This document shows positions 16,521-24,274 of a stretch of DNA of 64,000 nt, one piece after another (the first letter of the stretch is position 1; each line of letters opens with the position of its first letter). Below the pieces are notes generated by a model that saw only the letters and a list, made by a program, of their open reading frames with translations, was not told the DNA's origin and did no database searches. This stretch comes from Sporosarcina sp. BI001-red. Lineage in GTDB: Bacteria > Bacillota > Bacilli > Bacillales_A > Planococcaceae. A program made the position numbers and the translations under genes. The DNA lies in assembly GCF_003384035.1 (NCBI RefSeq), contig NZ_QQAK01000011.1, forward strand, positions 406,578-470,577, written 5' to 3'.

Positions 16521-17705
16521 ATGAAATTCACACAGTTTCTAAAAACGAGAGGTTCTATAGCCGCCATCATTATGGGGGTATTCTATGCGATTGCCATGCT
16601 GGGGATCTTCTTACCAGGTTACACGGCAATTCCAGGAAATATTGATAAGTTACCAATCGCAATCGTCAATGATGATGCAGGTGAATATGGTGCAAAGATT
16701 GCAGGTCAACTACAAGAAAATTTACCTTTTAAAGAAATAAAAACAGACGTAAAAAATAAGCAAGCGTTAAAAGAGTTGAAGAAAAATGACTTAGCCTTAG
16801 TCGTTCATATCCCTGAATCATTCTCTTCGGATATGCAAAAAGGTGAAACCTCGTCTAGTATCGATTTTACAATCAATGACGCAGGAGCAACAGTCGTTTC
16901 TTCTTCTATGAAGTCAGTTGTTGCAGAAATCAATAACCAGCTAAGTCAGCAATTCTCTCAACAAACTGCTCAAAGCGTACTAATGAACTTTAATGTACCT
17001 GAAAAGCAAGCTTCTGAATTAGCCGAAAAAATTGAAACAGCTTATGTTGGTAATGTAGTGACCGTCAACAAAATTCCAGATGGTATGCATAATAATATGC
17101 TTCCTATGTTCTTAACAATGGCTAGTTACATTGGGGCTATGATCGGATCCATGCAATTAGTGGAAGCCTTTAAAGATAGCCGTGGCAAAGCTAGCAAAAC
17201 ACGTTTATTCATCTACTTACAATTGACGGCTCTCTTGATTGCTGTGTTATCCTCATTAGCCGCTATAGGGATCACCTACTTAGTGAATCAACCTGATGGA
17301 AGCTTGTTCTTGAGTATGATAGGTCATCAAGTCCTTATCTATATGGTAAGTTTCAATTTTACAGCGATCCTTATTTTCTTACTTGGATCTGCTGGTATGA
17401 TTCTCAATATCCCACTAATCTTCGTACAGACTTTAGCGAATGGGGCAGTTATCTCACGTGATATGATGTACAAGCCATATGAATGGGCAAGTCATATTAC
17501 ACCTATGTATTATTCCGTACAGGGCTACTTAGCAGATTTATATGGAAGCATTAGTCCAAGTCCATTCCTGTGGTCTCTAGCCGCTGTTGGATTAGTTGCA
17601 ATGATCATCAATATCATAATCGTTGCGACCATTCACAGATCCAAACCATCTCACAAGTCCTTAACAAAGACTGAAATAGAAGAAATTACTAAAGTGTTGT
17701 CTTAA
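16521..17705 (+). CDS. YhgE/Pip-type ABC-2 membrane protein
   Basis: Membrane protein of 394 residues: one N-terminal membrane segment (GVFYAIAMLGIFLPGY), a long extracytoplasmic region beginning IAIVNDDAGEYG, then about five membrane segments and a basic tail. This is the shortened YhgE/phage-infection-protein (ABC-2 permease) layout; related genes are often paired with a TetR or PadR regulator and linked to drug efflux or secretion. No ATPase gene is adjacent. The ATG at 16521 has a good Shine-Dalgarno (GAGAGG). The padR gene follows 46 bases later. Confidence 0.8.
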   Translation: MKFTQFLKTRGSIAAIIMGVFYAIAMLGIFLPGYTAIPGNIDKLPIAIVNDDAGEYGAKIAGQLQENLPFKEIKTDVKNKQALKELKKNDLALVVHIPESFSSDMQKGETSSSIDFTINDAGATVVSSSMKSVVAEINNQLSQQFSQQTAQSVLMNFNVPEKQASELAEKIETAYVGNVVTVNKIPDGMHNNMLPMFLTMASYIGAMIGSMQLVEAFKDSRGKASKTRLFIYLQLTALLIAVLSSLAAIGITYLVNQPDGSLFLSMIGHQVLIYMVSFNFTAILIFLLGSAGMILNIPLIFVQTLANGAVISRDMMYKPYEWASHITPMYYSVQGYLADLYGSISPSPFLWSLAAVGLVAMIINIIIVATIHRSKPSHKSLTKTEIEEITKVLS

Positions 17706-17714
17706 TCATGTTAT

Positions 17715-17736
17715 AATAAGAATAATTATTCTTATT
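17715..17736. promoter_or_regulatory. Perfect 22-bp palindrome, probable PadR operator
   Basis: AATAAGAATA followed by ATTATTCTTATT: a perfect 22-bp dyad, 15 bases before the padR start and directly after the permease stop. It is too AT-rich to be a terminator stem and has no T-run, so an autoregulatory operator is the better reading. Confidence 0.6.
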
Positions 17737-17751
17737 AAAGGGGCATTGCGA

Positions 17752-18291
17752 ATGAGCATTCAAGTGTTTATATTAAGCAAACTAATGATAGGAAAAACCT
17801 ATCCTTATGAGCTAAAAAAACAAATGTCTGAACCCATTCCATTGGACGAATTAGGTGGAATTACAGAAAGTAAACTGTACTATCACTTCGACGCATTGGC
17901 GAAACACGGCTTAGTTGAACCCGTTGAAATTATAAAAGAAGAACATCGACCGGATAAACAAGTATTTGGGATTACCGCTAAGGGACGTGAAGAGCTCCCT
18001 AAAAAGATTTATAAGTTGTTTGAATCAGCTAACAACATTAATGACATTGTCATTGGCATGGCTAACATTAAATACGTGGATCCTGAAAAGGTAGTCGTTC
18101 TCTTAAAAGGGAGATTGGATGATTATAAAGCCCATTGGGATCGTCTCATGAAATTTGAAAACCATACACATAAAGACAAAAAAAGTGAAAATCTCAATGA
18201 ATTGCTAATTGGATATTTTACAACTAAATCTGATCACACCATTTATTGGCTTGAAGAGGCCATTAAACAAATTGAACTGGGCAATCTATAA
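17752..18291 (+). CDS. PadR-family transcriptional regulator
   Basis: Winged-helix regulator of 179 residues: PadR DNA-binding domain at the N-terminus (SIQVFILSKLMIGKTYPYELKKQM; then YYHFDALAKHGLVEP and VFGITAKGREEL) and a helical dimerisation tail. A TTG six bases upstream sits too close to the AAAGGGG, so the ATG at 17752 is chosen. It follows the YhgE-like permease; PadR proteins usually repress a neighbouring efflux or membrane gene until a toxic ligand binds. Confidence 0.88.
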   Translation: MSIQVFILSKLMIGKTYPYELKKQMSEPIPLDELGGITESKLYYHFDALAKHGLVEPVEIIKEEHRPDKQVFGITAKGREELPKKIYKLFESANNINDIVIGMANIKYVDPEKVVVLLKGRLDDYKAHWDRLMKFENHTHKDKKSENLNELLIGYFTTKSDHTIYWLEEAIKQIELGNL

Positions 18292-18292
18292 A

Positions 18293-18346
18293 AGGGACTC
18301 TCCAGAAAGTCAGTGAGAACTGATTTCTGCGAAAGTCCCTCTTTTT
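18293..18346 (+). terminator. Terminator of padR
   Basis: Long two-part hairpin (AGGGACT with AGTCCCT outside, CAGAAAGTCAGT with ACTGATTTCTG inside) followed by CTTTTT. Confidence 0.9.
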
Positions 18347-18371
18347 GTGTAAGATGTTTATTCACAAATAT

Positions 18372-18413
18372 AAAAAAAGCAAAGCTATGATGTAAATGAA
18401 TCATAGCCTTGCT
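18372..18413 (-). terminator. Terminator of the DJ-1 family gene
   Basis: Leftward: AGCAAGGCTATGAT pairs with ATCATAGCTTTGCT (one mismatch), then seven T's. Confidence 0.85.
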
Positions 18414-18439
18414 CCTACTTCTAGCAGGTACGTTTTTTG

Positions 18440-19129
18440 TTAGTTAGTTGTATTAAAAATAGATACCACTTCGGTTGCCACTGCACCGCCAGAAGCCGGA
18501 TTTTGTCCAGTAACGACGCGATGATCTGCGACAGCAAACGCAGTCCAATCATCACCTTTCACATAGTTTGCCCCTTGGCTGACGAGAGCATCCTCTGTTA
18601 AAAATGGTACAGTATTTTCTAATCCTAATGCTGCTTCTTCTGTATTGGTGAAGCCTGTTACCTTTTTGTTCGCAATTAGCGGCTCACCCGCTGCGTCTTT
18701 AATATTCATTAAACCTGCAGAACCGTGACACACTGCTGAGACGATTCCACCATTTTGATAAATCGTGCTCGCGATGTTCTGTAAGTTTTCATCATCTGGA
18801 TAATCCCACATAACCCCGTGGCCGCCAGTGTAATAGATCGCATCATACTCAGCTGCATTCACTTCACTTGCAGCTAACGTCGTGCCTAGCTTATTCATGA
18901 AAGTACGGTCTTCGTAATACTTCCAGTCGAGTTCAGACATCTGATCTGCTTGTAAACTATGCGGGTCAATTGCCGTGTAGCCACCTTTAGGGCTTACATA
19001 ATCTATTTTGTGTCCTTCTTTTTGCAAGACGTCTACAAAGTGTACTGCTTCACCCAGCCATAACCCAGTTGCGCGTTCCAGATTTGGATATTTGGAAACA
19101 TTTGTGACCACGACTAAAATCTTTTTCAT
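18440..19129 (-). CDS. DJ-1/PfpI family protein (Hsp31/YhbO-like glutamine-amidotransferase fold)
   Basis: Protein of 229 residues with the class-I amidotransferase-like fold. The nucleophile elbow AVCHGSAG holds Cys134, and an acidic partner sits in GLWLGE (Glu27); YYTGGHGVMWDYPDD is the Hsp31-type oxyanion loop. Relatives act as glyoxalase III, chaperones or thiol-dependent stress enzymes. A GTG nine bases upstream overlaps the Shine-Dalgarno GAGGAG, so the ATG at 19129 is preferred. It is divergent from a MerR regulator gene with a long-spacer promoter between them, so it is probably induced by an electrophile or related stress. Confidence 0.87.
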   Translation of the reverse strand: MKKILVVVTNVSKYPNLERATGLWLGEAVHFVDVLQKEGHKIDYVSPKGGYTAIDPHSLQADQMSELDWKYYEDRTFMNKLGTTLAASEVNAAEYDAIYYTGGHGVMWDYPDDENLQNIASTIYQNGGIVSAVCHGSAGLMNIKDAAGEPLIANKKVTGFTNTEEAALGLENTVPFLTEDALVSQGANYVKGDDWTAFAVADHRVVTGQNPASGGAVATEVVSIFNTTN

Positions 19130-19159
19130 TTCACTCACTCCTCGTATTTGATATGATTA

Positions 19160-19190
19160 ACCATAAAGGTTAAACCTAACTTTAAGTCAA
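19160..19190 (-). promoter_or_regulatory. MerR-type promoter with 19-bp spacer and operator dyad
   Basis: Leftward toward the DJ-1 gene: TTGACT, 19 bases, TATGGT. The spacer contains the dyad AGGTTTAACCT (19167-19177). A 19-bp spacer carrying a dyad is the hallmark of promoters activated by MerR-family proteins through DNA distortion. Confidence 0.65.
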
Positions 19191-19202
19191 GGAGGATGCT
19201 CC

Positions 19203-19538
19203 ATGTATCCCATTCAACAAGCAAGCACCTTAGCCCAAGTTCCCTCCAGCACAATAAGGTATTATGAAAAGATTCAACTCATTCCTCCGATTTCAAGAAA
19301 CACGCAAGGAAACCGTACGTTTGACGATAAAGATATTGAAGTCCTGAATCTAATTAGGTGCTTCCGTCATCTCGGGATGTCCATTGAAGATATTAGAGAG
19401 AACTTGTCAGATATCAATGGGTCATATGAAAATATGAATACGAAAGTGATTCTGTTCCAGCATAAAGAAAAGTTGGAAGAGCAGATTGTCATTCTGAACT
19501 CATTCATCCGTGAAATTGATGACAAGATAATGGCTTGA
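19203..19538 (+). CDS. MerR-family transcriptional regulator
   Basis: Regulator of 111 residues: N-terminal winged helix (IQQASTLAQVPSSTIRYYEKIQLIPP, then RTFDDKDIEVLNLIRCFRHLGMSIEDI) and a dimerisation coiled coil (about 75-110). There is no cysteine in a metal- or redox-sensing position near the C-terminus, so it belongs to the short group whose signal is unclear. Shine-Dalgarno AAGGAGG. It faces away from the DJ-1 gene and very likely controls it. Confidence 0.88.
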   Translation: MYPIQQASTLAQVPSSTIRYYEKIQLIPPISRNTQGNRTFDDKDIEVLNLIRCFRHLGMSIEDIRENLSDINGSYENMNTKVILFQHKEKLEEQIVILNSFIREIDDKIMA

Positions 19539-19549
19539 CTGAAGCATAG

Positions 19550-19594
19550 AAAAAGACTTTAAGAGACAGAATTGACTGCTCTTAAAGTCTTTTT
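19550..19594. terminator. Bidirectional terminator between merR and metQ
   Basis: Perfect 16-bp stem AAAAAGACTTTAAGAG with its complement around a 13-base loop; both ends are A/T runs, serving the convergent genes. Confidence 0.92.
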
Positions 19595-19600
19595 CTTTTA

Positions 19601-20431
19601 TCAGAATGCTGGAATTGCCGTTTCATCGTAGTTATCTTCCAAAAACTTACGTACCTCATCGGATGTCATTGCTTTCGATAACTTTTGAATTGGCTCCCAG
19701 TCGGCATTGTCTTCTCGGGCAATTAGCGTGATGGCAAAATCATTTTCAACACCTTCAGTTAGAAGTGCATCACTTTTCGGCGTCAAGTTCAGTGGTGCTG
19801 CATAAGCAGGTGTCATGATGACTGCATCTGCGTCATCATACATTCTCGCGAGCATCAGTAAATCCACCTCTTTGAACTCATAGTTCTTCGGATTCTCTAA
19901 AATATCTCCAGTTGTATAGTAAGGTCCATTTTTTTCTTTTAGCGAAATGACGTTTTGCTGTGCTAGTAATGCTAATGACCGGTCAATATTTGATACGTCA
20001 TTGGCGATTGCGATGCTCGCACCTTTTGGCAATTTGTCCATGGAGTCATAGTCTTTTGAATAGACGCCGTAATTGGCAAAATAGATAGGCGTAATCGGAA
20101 CTAAGTTTGCGTCATTATTGCGATTGAACTCTTCCATGTACGGAACGTGTTGGAAAAAGTTTGCGTCTACTTCCTTCGCAGCAAGTGCACTGTTCGGTTG
20201 AACATTATCGCCCAATACGACGATTTTAAGGTCCACCCCTTCTTCTGCAAGAGTTGGTTTCACTAGTTCAAGGATTTCCGTCATCGGCGGGATAAGTGAA
20301 GCGACTTTCAATGTAACGACATCGTGTTCTTTTGTCTGAGCCTTTTCGGGTTCATTAGTTGAATCTGATTTGTTACATCCTGCCAAGACTAAAATAATAC
20401 TCATCGTTAAAAGTAATAGAATTTTTTTCAT
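19601..20431 (-). CDS. metQ: Methionine ABC transporter substrate-binding lipoprotein
   Basis: NlpA-family binding protein of 276 residues. Signal peptide with lipobox LAGC (Cys19), then the family sequence LKVASLIPPMTEILE, NSALAAKEVDANFFQHVPYMEEFN and GDILENPKNYEFKEVD. It captures methionine (L or D, or related sulfur compounds) at the outer face. An upstream in-frame ATG would overlap metI; the ATG at 20431 has AGGAG six bases before it. Last gene of metNIQ. Confidence 0.9.
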   Translation of the reverse strand: MKKILLLLTMSIILVLAGCNKSDSTNEPEKAQTKEHDVVTLKVASLIPPMTEILELVKPTLAEEGVDLKIVVLGDNVQPNSALAAKEVDANFFQHVPYMEEFNRNNDANLVPITPIYFANYGVYSKDYDSMDKLPKGASIAIANDVSNIDRSLALLAQQNVISLKEKNGPYYTTGDILENPKNYEFKEVDLLMLARMYDDADAVIMTPAYAAPLNLTPKSDALLTEGVENDFAITLIAREDNADWEPIQKLSKAMTSDEVRKFLEDNYDETAIPAF

Positions 20432-20447
20432 TGTTTTCTCCTGTTCT

Positions 20448-21110
20448 TTATCGTTTGTCAATCCATCTAGATACAGACGTCCCCGTAAATTGAATGAGCT
20501 GTACTAAAATGATCATAATCACAATCATATAAACCATTAAATCCGTCTTGAACTGTTGATAGCCATAACGAATCGCAAAATCTCCGATTCCCCCTCCCCC
20601 TACTACTCCCATAATGGTCGAATAAGAGATGAAGCTAATGATGGAGGTCGTTAATCCGAGGACAAGTCCGGAACGAGCTTCCACGTAAAGAAATTTAATA
20701 ATGACCTCTTTCATAGAAGCACCCATAGAAATTGCCGCTTCCATCACGCCTTTCGGGACGTCCAATAACGCTTGCTCCACTAATCGTGAATAATGGGCAA
20801 TGGCGATAATTGAAAGTGGCACAGTTGCAGCTGCGGTGCCAATTGCTGTTCCAATTAGAAGCCTCGTAAAAGGAATTAAAAAGACGACTAACAATAGAAA
20901 CGGAAAGGAACGGATCACATTTACAAATAAATTGACGACTGAAAAGACAGTTTGATTTTCAAAAGCCTGTCCCCTCCGGCAAATAAATAGTACTGTTCCT
21001 ACAGGCAACCCTATTAGAATGGCTGCTAGGATGGAAACTCCCACCATAATGAACGTTTCTCCAATCGCCTGCCAAATTTCAGCTTGGTATTGAATGAGTA
21101 CTTCAGGCAT
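20448..21110 (-). CDS. metI: Methionine ABC transporter permease
   Basis: Inner-membrane permease of 220 residues with about five membrane segments; SMGASMKEVIIKFLY is the EAA loop and VGGGGIGDFAIRYGYQ the typical MetI signature. The frame runs further upstream, but the usual length and GGTGAT spacing favour the ATG at 21110, which overlaps the metN stop by eight bases (translational coupling). Confidence 0.9.
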   Translation of the reverse strand: MPEVLIQYQAEIWQAIGETFIMVGVSILAAILIGLPVGTVLFICRRGQAFENQTVFSVVNLFVNVIRSFPFLLLVVFLIPFTRLLIGTAIGTAAATVPLSIIAIAHYSRLVEQALLDVPKGVMEAAISMGASMKEVIIKFLYVEARSGLVLGLTTSIISFISYSTIMGVVGGGGIGDFAIRYGYQQFKTDLMVYMIVIMIILVQLIQFTGTSVSRWIDKR

Positions 21111-21849
21111 CGCGATCACCGTCATCCATGAGCTGTTCCACGAGGTGCCCCGCTGAGCTTTCCGTCTCCTGAATGCCTTTAGGTGTAATGGAAAACGTAT
21201 CATGAACAGTTCCTTCTGTCATCACAGTTACGCGATTGCAGATGCTTTTAATGACCTTCATCTCATGACTCACAAGGACAATGGTGACCCCAAGCCTTTG
21301 ATTAATATCTGTTAAAACCGTGAGAATTTCAGCAGTCGTATGAGGATCCAGAGATGACGTGGGTTCATCACATAACAGCACGTTTGGATGGTTCGCAAGT
21401 GCTCTTGCAATCGCAACCCGCTGCTTTTGACCCCCACTTAGCTGCGCTGGATACTTTGTCTGGAAATGTTCTAGTCCAACAAATCGAAGACATTCCAGTG
21501 CTCGTTTTCGACGTTCACCTTTAGGGTACTTTGCGAGTTCAAGCGCGACCAGTACATTTTCGTAGACAGTTTTATTGGCGACTAAGTTGAAGTGTTGAAA
21601 GATCATCCCGATGGATTTACGAGTCTGCCGAAGTTGTTTGTTGGTAAGAGCAGTCAGCTTATGACCGCTCACTTCCACTGTTCCTGAGTCTGGTGTTTCC
21701 AACAAGTTTATCAATCGCAACAACGTGGATTTTCCAGCACCGCTCGCACCAATGATGCCATGAATATCACCTTGAGCAATCGAGAGTGAAATGGATTGTA
21801 TGACGGGAACACCGCTAAAACTTTTACTGACATTATGTAACGAAATCAA
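21103..21849 (-). CDS. metN: Methionine ABC transporter ATP-binding protein, short form
   Basis: ABC ATPase of 248 residues: Walker A GASGAGKST, Q-loop (MIFQHFNLV), signature LSGGQKQRVAIARAL, Walker B VLLCDEPTSSLD, H-loop VLVSHEM. Typical MetN has about 340 residues with a C-terminal ACT-like NIL domain that binds methionine and switches transport off; this one stops about 35 residues after the H-loop region and lacks that domain. The start is not ATG: TTG at 21849 follows GAGAGGGA, while a TTG at 21885 has no good site. First gene of metNIQ. Confidence 0.88.
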   Translation of the reverse strand: MISLHNVSKSFSGVPVIQSISLSIAQGDIHGIIGASGAGKSTLLRLINLLETPDSGTVEVSGHKLTALTNKQLRQTRKSIGMIFQHFNLVANKTVYENVLVALELAKYPKGERRKRALECLRFVGLEHFQTKYPAQLSGGQKQRVAIARALANHPNVLLCDEPTSSLDPHTTAEILTVLTDINQRLGVTIVLVSHEMKVIKSICNRVTVMTEGTVHDTFSITPKGIQETESSAGHLVEQLMDDGDRDA

Positions 21850-21893
21850 AGATAATCCCTCTCTCTTGTTGAAAGGTGGCTGCAACCTTCATG

Positions 21894-21922
21894 ATTATAG
21901 CTTATCATGTATACGCTGTCAT
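21894..21922 (-). promoter_or_regulatory. Sigma-A promoter of metNIQ
   Basis: ATGACA, 17 bases, TATAAT, leftward. Transcription would begin within about 40 bases of the metN start, leaving no room for a SAM riboswitch or T-box. Confidence 0.65.
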
Positions 21923-21940
21923 TTTATCTGCAAAGCAACT

Positions 21941-21981
21941 AAAAAAGGTATGCTCCGATAACGATTCGGACCCTACCTTTT
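21941..21981 (-). terminator. Terminator of the DUF1456 gene
   Basis: Leftward: AAAAGGTAGGGTCCGA pairs with TCGGAGCATACCTTTT (a mismatch and a G-U pair), then T's. Confidence 0.82.
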
Positions 21982-21995
21982 GATTTCCAGTTAGT

Positions 21996-22505
21996 TCATG
22001 CTCGATATATGTTTGCCAACCCTTTTAAGAAGTTTCTAGCGTATCGATCGCCACACTCTTTATAATTACGGTGTCCTTCTTTTCTTAGAACAGCGCTCAA
22101 TTCACTTTTTGACACAGTGACACCTACGTCACTTAAGATATCAATCATCTCTTCACTAGTAAGGGAAAGTGCAATTTTCATCTTCTTAAGCAAGATATTA
22201 TTCACGTTTCTATTGTCAGCGGTCATTAAGAACTGATTTTTGATAGTTTCAGGAGTTTCCTCTTGAGACCCTCTTTTTAATGTAACACACCCGTTTAAGA
22301 AAGACTCTAGCGTGGTGTTGTCGATCATTTTAATATACTCTTCGTCTGGTGCCTCGCCATCCGAACTGTTTTTCGTCTTCGACAACATGTCCTGCACTTC
22401 AGCCTTTGTTGTTTCGATTCCGCCCAATGCGAAAATCTCCACCATTTCAATGTCTTTTATGTCCAATGCATATCTCAATCGAGTTAATATATCGTTATTA
22501 TTCAA
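21996..22505 (-). CDS. DUF1456 family protein (YehS-like)
   Basis: Protein of 169 residues made of two repeats of the DUF1456 domain (NNNDILTRLRYALDIKDIEMVEIFAL, then VNNILLKKMKIALSLTSEEMIDILSDVG). The family is widespread, soluble and of unknown function. The first candidate start is GTG, but the TTG at 22505 has a perfect AAAGGTGA five bases before it and gives the usual family N-terminus. Its terminator separates it from metN. Confidence 0.85.
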   Translation of the reverse strand: MNNNDILTRLRYALDIKDIEMVEIFALGGIETTKAEVQDMLSKTKNSSDGEAPDEEYIKMIDNTTLESFLNGCVTLKRGSQEETPETIKNQFLMTADNRNVNNILLKKMKIALSLTSEEMIDILSDVGVTVSKSELSAVLRKEGHRNYKECGDRYARNFLKGLANIYRA

Positions 22506-22895
22506 CGGTATCACCTTTACCTTCCCACTTGTTCTGTAGTTATCAGTATAAACCTTTTTCTTGTTGAATGTCTGAATACCTAATTTCTACTTGAATTTAA
22601 CTGTATGAGCGTAAGTTAAAAATGTGACTCATTAAATGATTTTGCTACTTTAAGAATGTCTTTTACTTATGGTATGGTTTATCGCATTTATCCCTTTTTT
22701 AAAAGGGAATAGTGAACACGGTTGTACTCATATCCATACTCACCCTCCCTTCAATTTTATTCTTACTCTCTAAAATATATCTAGCAGGCCTAGCCAATTA
22801 CGTAGGTTACGATTGTTTCATATAGAAAAGGATTAAAATTTGTACAACCATATTTAGCTATTGTCCATATATTAATTAAGAAAGGAGATGAGATA
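22506..22895. other. Gene-poor interval holding the outer island repeat
   Basis: No gene is seen. It contains an 18-bp copy of the rlmH 3' end at 22662-22679 and a perfect 8-bp hairpin TCCCTTTT/AAAAGGGA at 22691-22708 just inside it. The DNA is more AT-rich than its surroundings. Confidence 0.6.
22662..22679 (-). repeat. Direct repeat (att-like), outer copy
   Basis: TTTACTTATGGTATGGTT, identical to 23715-23732 and in the same orientation; two of the next three bases also match. In the rlmH sense it reads CCATACCATAAGTAA, the end of rlmH. Confidence 0.85.
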
Positions 22896-23570
22896 ATGAG
22901 TAAAGATAAGTCTTGGTATGAAGATACGTCTTATTTAAGCAATACTAACAAACAGCAGTCCGAATGCGAACACTTAAGTAAGGAAGACACCGTATCATCA
23001 GTACACCAAAAATGTATTGACCGTGCTTTTCGCCTCCCCGTATTTTTAAGTACGACAAATACATTGAATTCAAAACAGCAAAAGTTCCTAAACCGTCTAA
23101 TTTTAGAAATGGAAACTGCCTTGCTTTTCCCCAGGACGGGTCCTATTACTGAAAACTATCCAGAAAGTATTTTAACCAATGTCCGTCGATTGGTTTCATC
23201 CAGCTATGGAATGCTGGCAGTAAATTTTCGCCGTTATTTGATTGAAACAGTTAACACCAATGTAGGGCCACCTTTATCAACCACACCGTTCTGGCAAGGT
23301 TCAAGTTTTGCACAGATTGAACCAGCTATGGCTTTTCAACGGGGACTCCCTATATTATTAGTCAGGGAGAGTGATACTGACTTAACAAATGGATTATGGT
23401 TAGGAGGAATTCCTCCACTCAATACATTAATAGTTTGGGATTCCGATCATCAATCTGTCGATGAATTTTTTAATAGCATTACATGGAGAGAAGCTTTTGC
23501 ATTCTGGGTAGCTGAAGTGAGAACAGCTTACTATATTCAAACAGAACCAGACTTCAAGTACGGGTGTTAG
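22896..23570 (+). CDS. Unknown protein resembling the nucleoside deoxyribosyltransferase / TIR fold
   Basis: A 224-residue protein. After about 45 polar residues it shows a Rossmann-like pattern: first strand LPVFLSTTN (48-56), LLFPRTGPITENYPESILTNVRRLVSSSYGMLAVNFR style segment (76-112), then QIEPAMAFQRGLPILLVRE (140-158), where Glu142 followed by a helix and a strand matches the catalytic Glu region of nucleoside 2-deoxyribosyltransferases and TIR NADases. No membrane segment. Good Shine-Dalgarno (AAAGGAG). It is alone inside the rlmH-end island, with its own terminator. An NAD- or nucleotide-cleaving effector in host defence is possible; that is inference from fold pattern and location. 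Confidence 0.7.
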   Translation: MSKDKSWYEDTSYLSNTNKQQSECEHLSKEDTVSSVHQKCIDRAFRLPVFLSTTNTLNSKQQKFLNRLILEMETALLFPRTGPITENYPESILTNVRRLVSSSYGMLAVNFRRYLIETVNTNVGPPLSTTPFWQGSSFAQIEPAMAFQRGLPILLVRESDTDLTNGLWLGGIPPLNTLIVWDSDHQSVDEFFNSITWREAFAFWVAEVRTAYYIQTEPDFKYGC

Positions 23571-23660
23571 CAGTAGACCCATTCATTATTATCTAATTGA
23601 CTATAATTAATGGTCAGATGTAGGAGATTCTCATTCACTCTAAAGTACAGTTGATTAAAT

Positions 23661-23706
23661 AAAAATGAGCGATCCAGTAGATAAATTACTGGATCGCTCA
23701 TTTTTT
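23661..23706. terminator. Terminator after the island gene
   Basis: Near-perfect hairpin AAAATGAGCGATCCAGTA with its complement, 7-base loop, ending TTTTTT; A's on the other side also allow it to stop rlmH transcripts. Confidence 0.92.
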
Positions 23707-23714
23707 AAACCTCA

Positions 23715-23732
23715 TTTACTTATGGTATGGTT
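23715..23732 (-). repeat. Direct repeat (att-like), inner copy at the rlmH end
   Basis: Last 17 bases of rlmH including its stop codon, plus one base; identical to 22662-22679. Confidence 0.85.
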
Positions 23733-24195
23733 CATTCCTCATAATCCTAAACCCACGATACACTTGCTCCAGCAAAATCAGCTTCATCAACTGATGTGGA
23801 AACGTCATCTTCGAAAACGATAGCAACTCGTCCGCTCGGTTATAGACATCTGCATGCAATCCAAGGGATCCTCCAATGACAAAAGTGATTTTACTTTTTC
23901 CATAGGTCATGAGTGATTGCAGGTTTTCTGCTAGTTGCTCAGATGTTTTCTGTTTCCCTTCAATTGCGAGAGCAATGACATGGGCGTCTGGAGAAACTTT
24001 CGTGAGAATGCGGTCCGCTTCCTTTTTCTTCACGATTTCCATGTCTGCATCGCTGAGTTGTTCGGGTGCTTTTTCATCCGCTACCTCGATTAACTCGATT
24101 TTTGCATAGGCACCGAGCCGCTTTGTATATTCGTCAATGCCCATTTTTAAATACTTCTCTTTCAGTTTCCCTACAGTCACAATTGTAATATTCAC
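23716..24195 (-). CDS. rlmH: 23S rRNA pseudouridine-1915 N3-methyltransferase
   Basis: SPOUT-fold methyltransferase of 159 residues that methylates pseudouridine 1915 of 23S rRNA in the 70S ribosome, using SAM. Family sequence is clear: [22 protein letters not shown] (SAM knot), [25 protein letters not shown] and the C-terminal NEPYHK. The frame continues upstream, but the normal length and AAGGTGG fix the GTG start at 24195. Its 3' end carries the repeat that bounds the small island. In staphylococci the same gene (orfX) is the SCCmec attachment gene. Confidence 0.93.
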   Translation of the reverse strand: MNITIVTVGKLKEKYLKMGIDEYTKRLGAYAKIELIEVADEKAPEQLSDADMEIVKKKEADRILTKVSPDAHVIALAIEGKQKTSEQLAENLQSLMTYGKSKITFVIGGSLGLHADVYNRADELLSFSKMTFPHQLMKLILLEQVYRGFRIMRNEPYHK

Positions 24196-24274
24196 AGCGT
24201 TGTCCACCTTTTTTGAAATGTTATGCACAGAAGTTATGCACATATCCACAAGTCCATCTAGATATAGTGCCCGA

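Larger units (their letters stand above)
22662..23732. mobile_element. Small SCC-like integration island at the rlmH 3' end
   Basis: A 1.05-kb segment lies between two 18-bp direct repeats, one being the last codons of rlmH (PYHK-stop). This is the place and arrangement at which SCC/SCCmec elements integrate in staphylococci, where a copy of the rlmH end is formed at the far side. The only gene inside is the NDT/TIR-like gene at 22896-23570. No ccr recombinase or other mobility gene is present, so it would be a remnant or non-autonomous element. The repeat is seen; the SCC link is inference. Confidence 0.6.

Noticed and set aside
21850..21995. SAM riboswitch or T-box ahead of metN
   Set aside because: The promoter lies within 75 bases of the start and the space further up is the neighbour's terminator.
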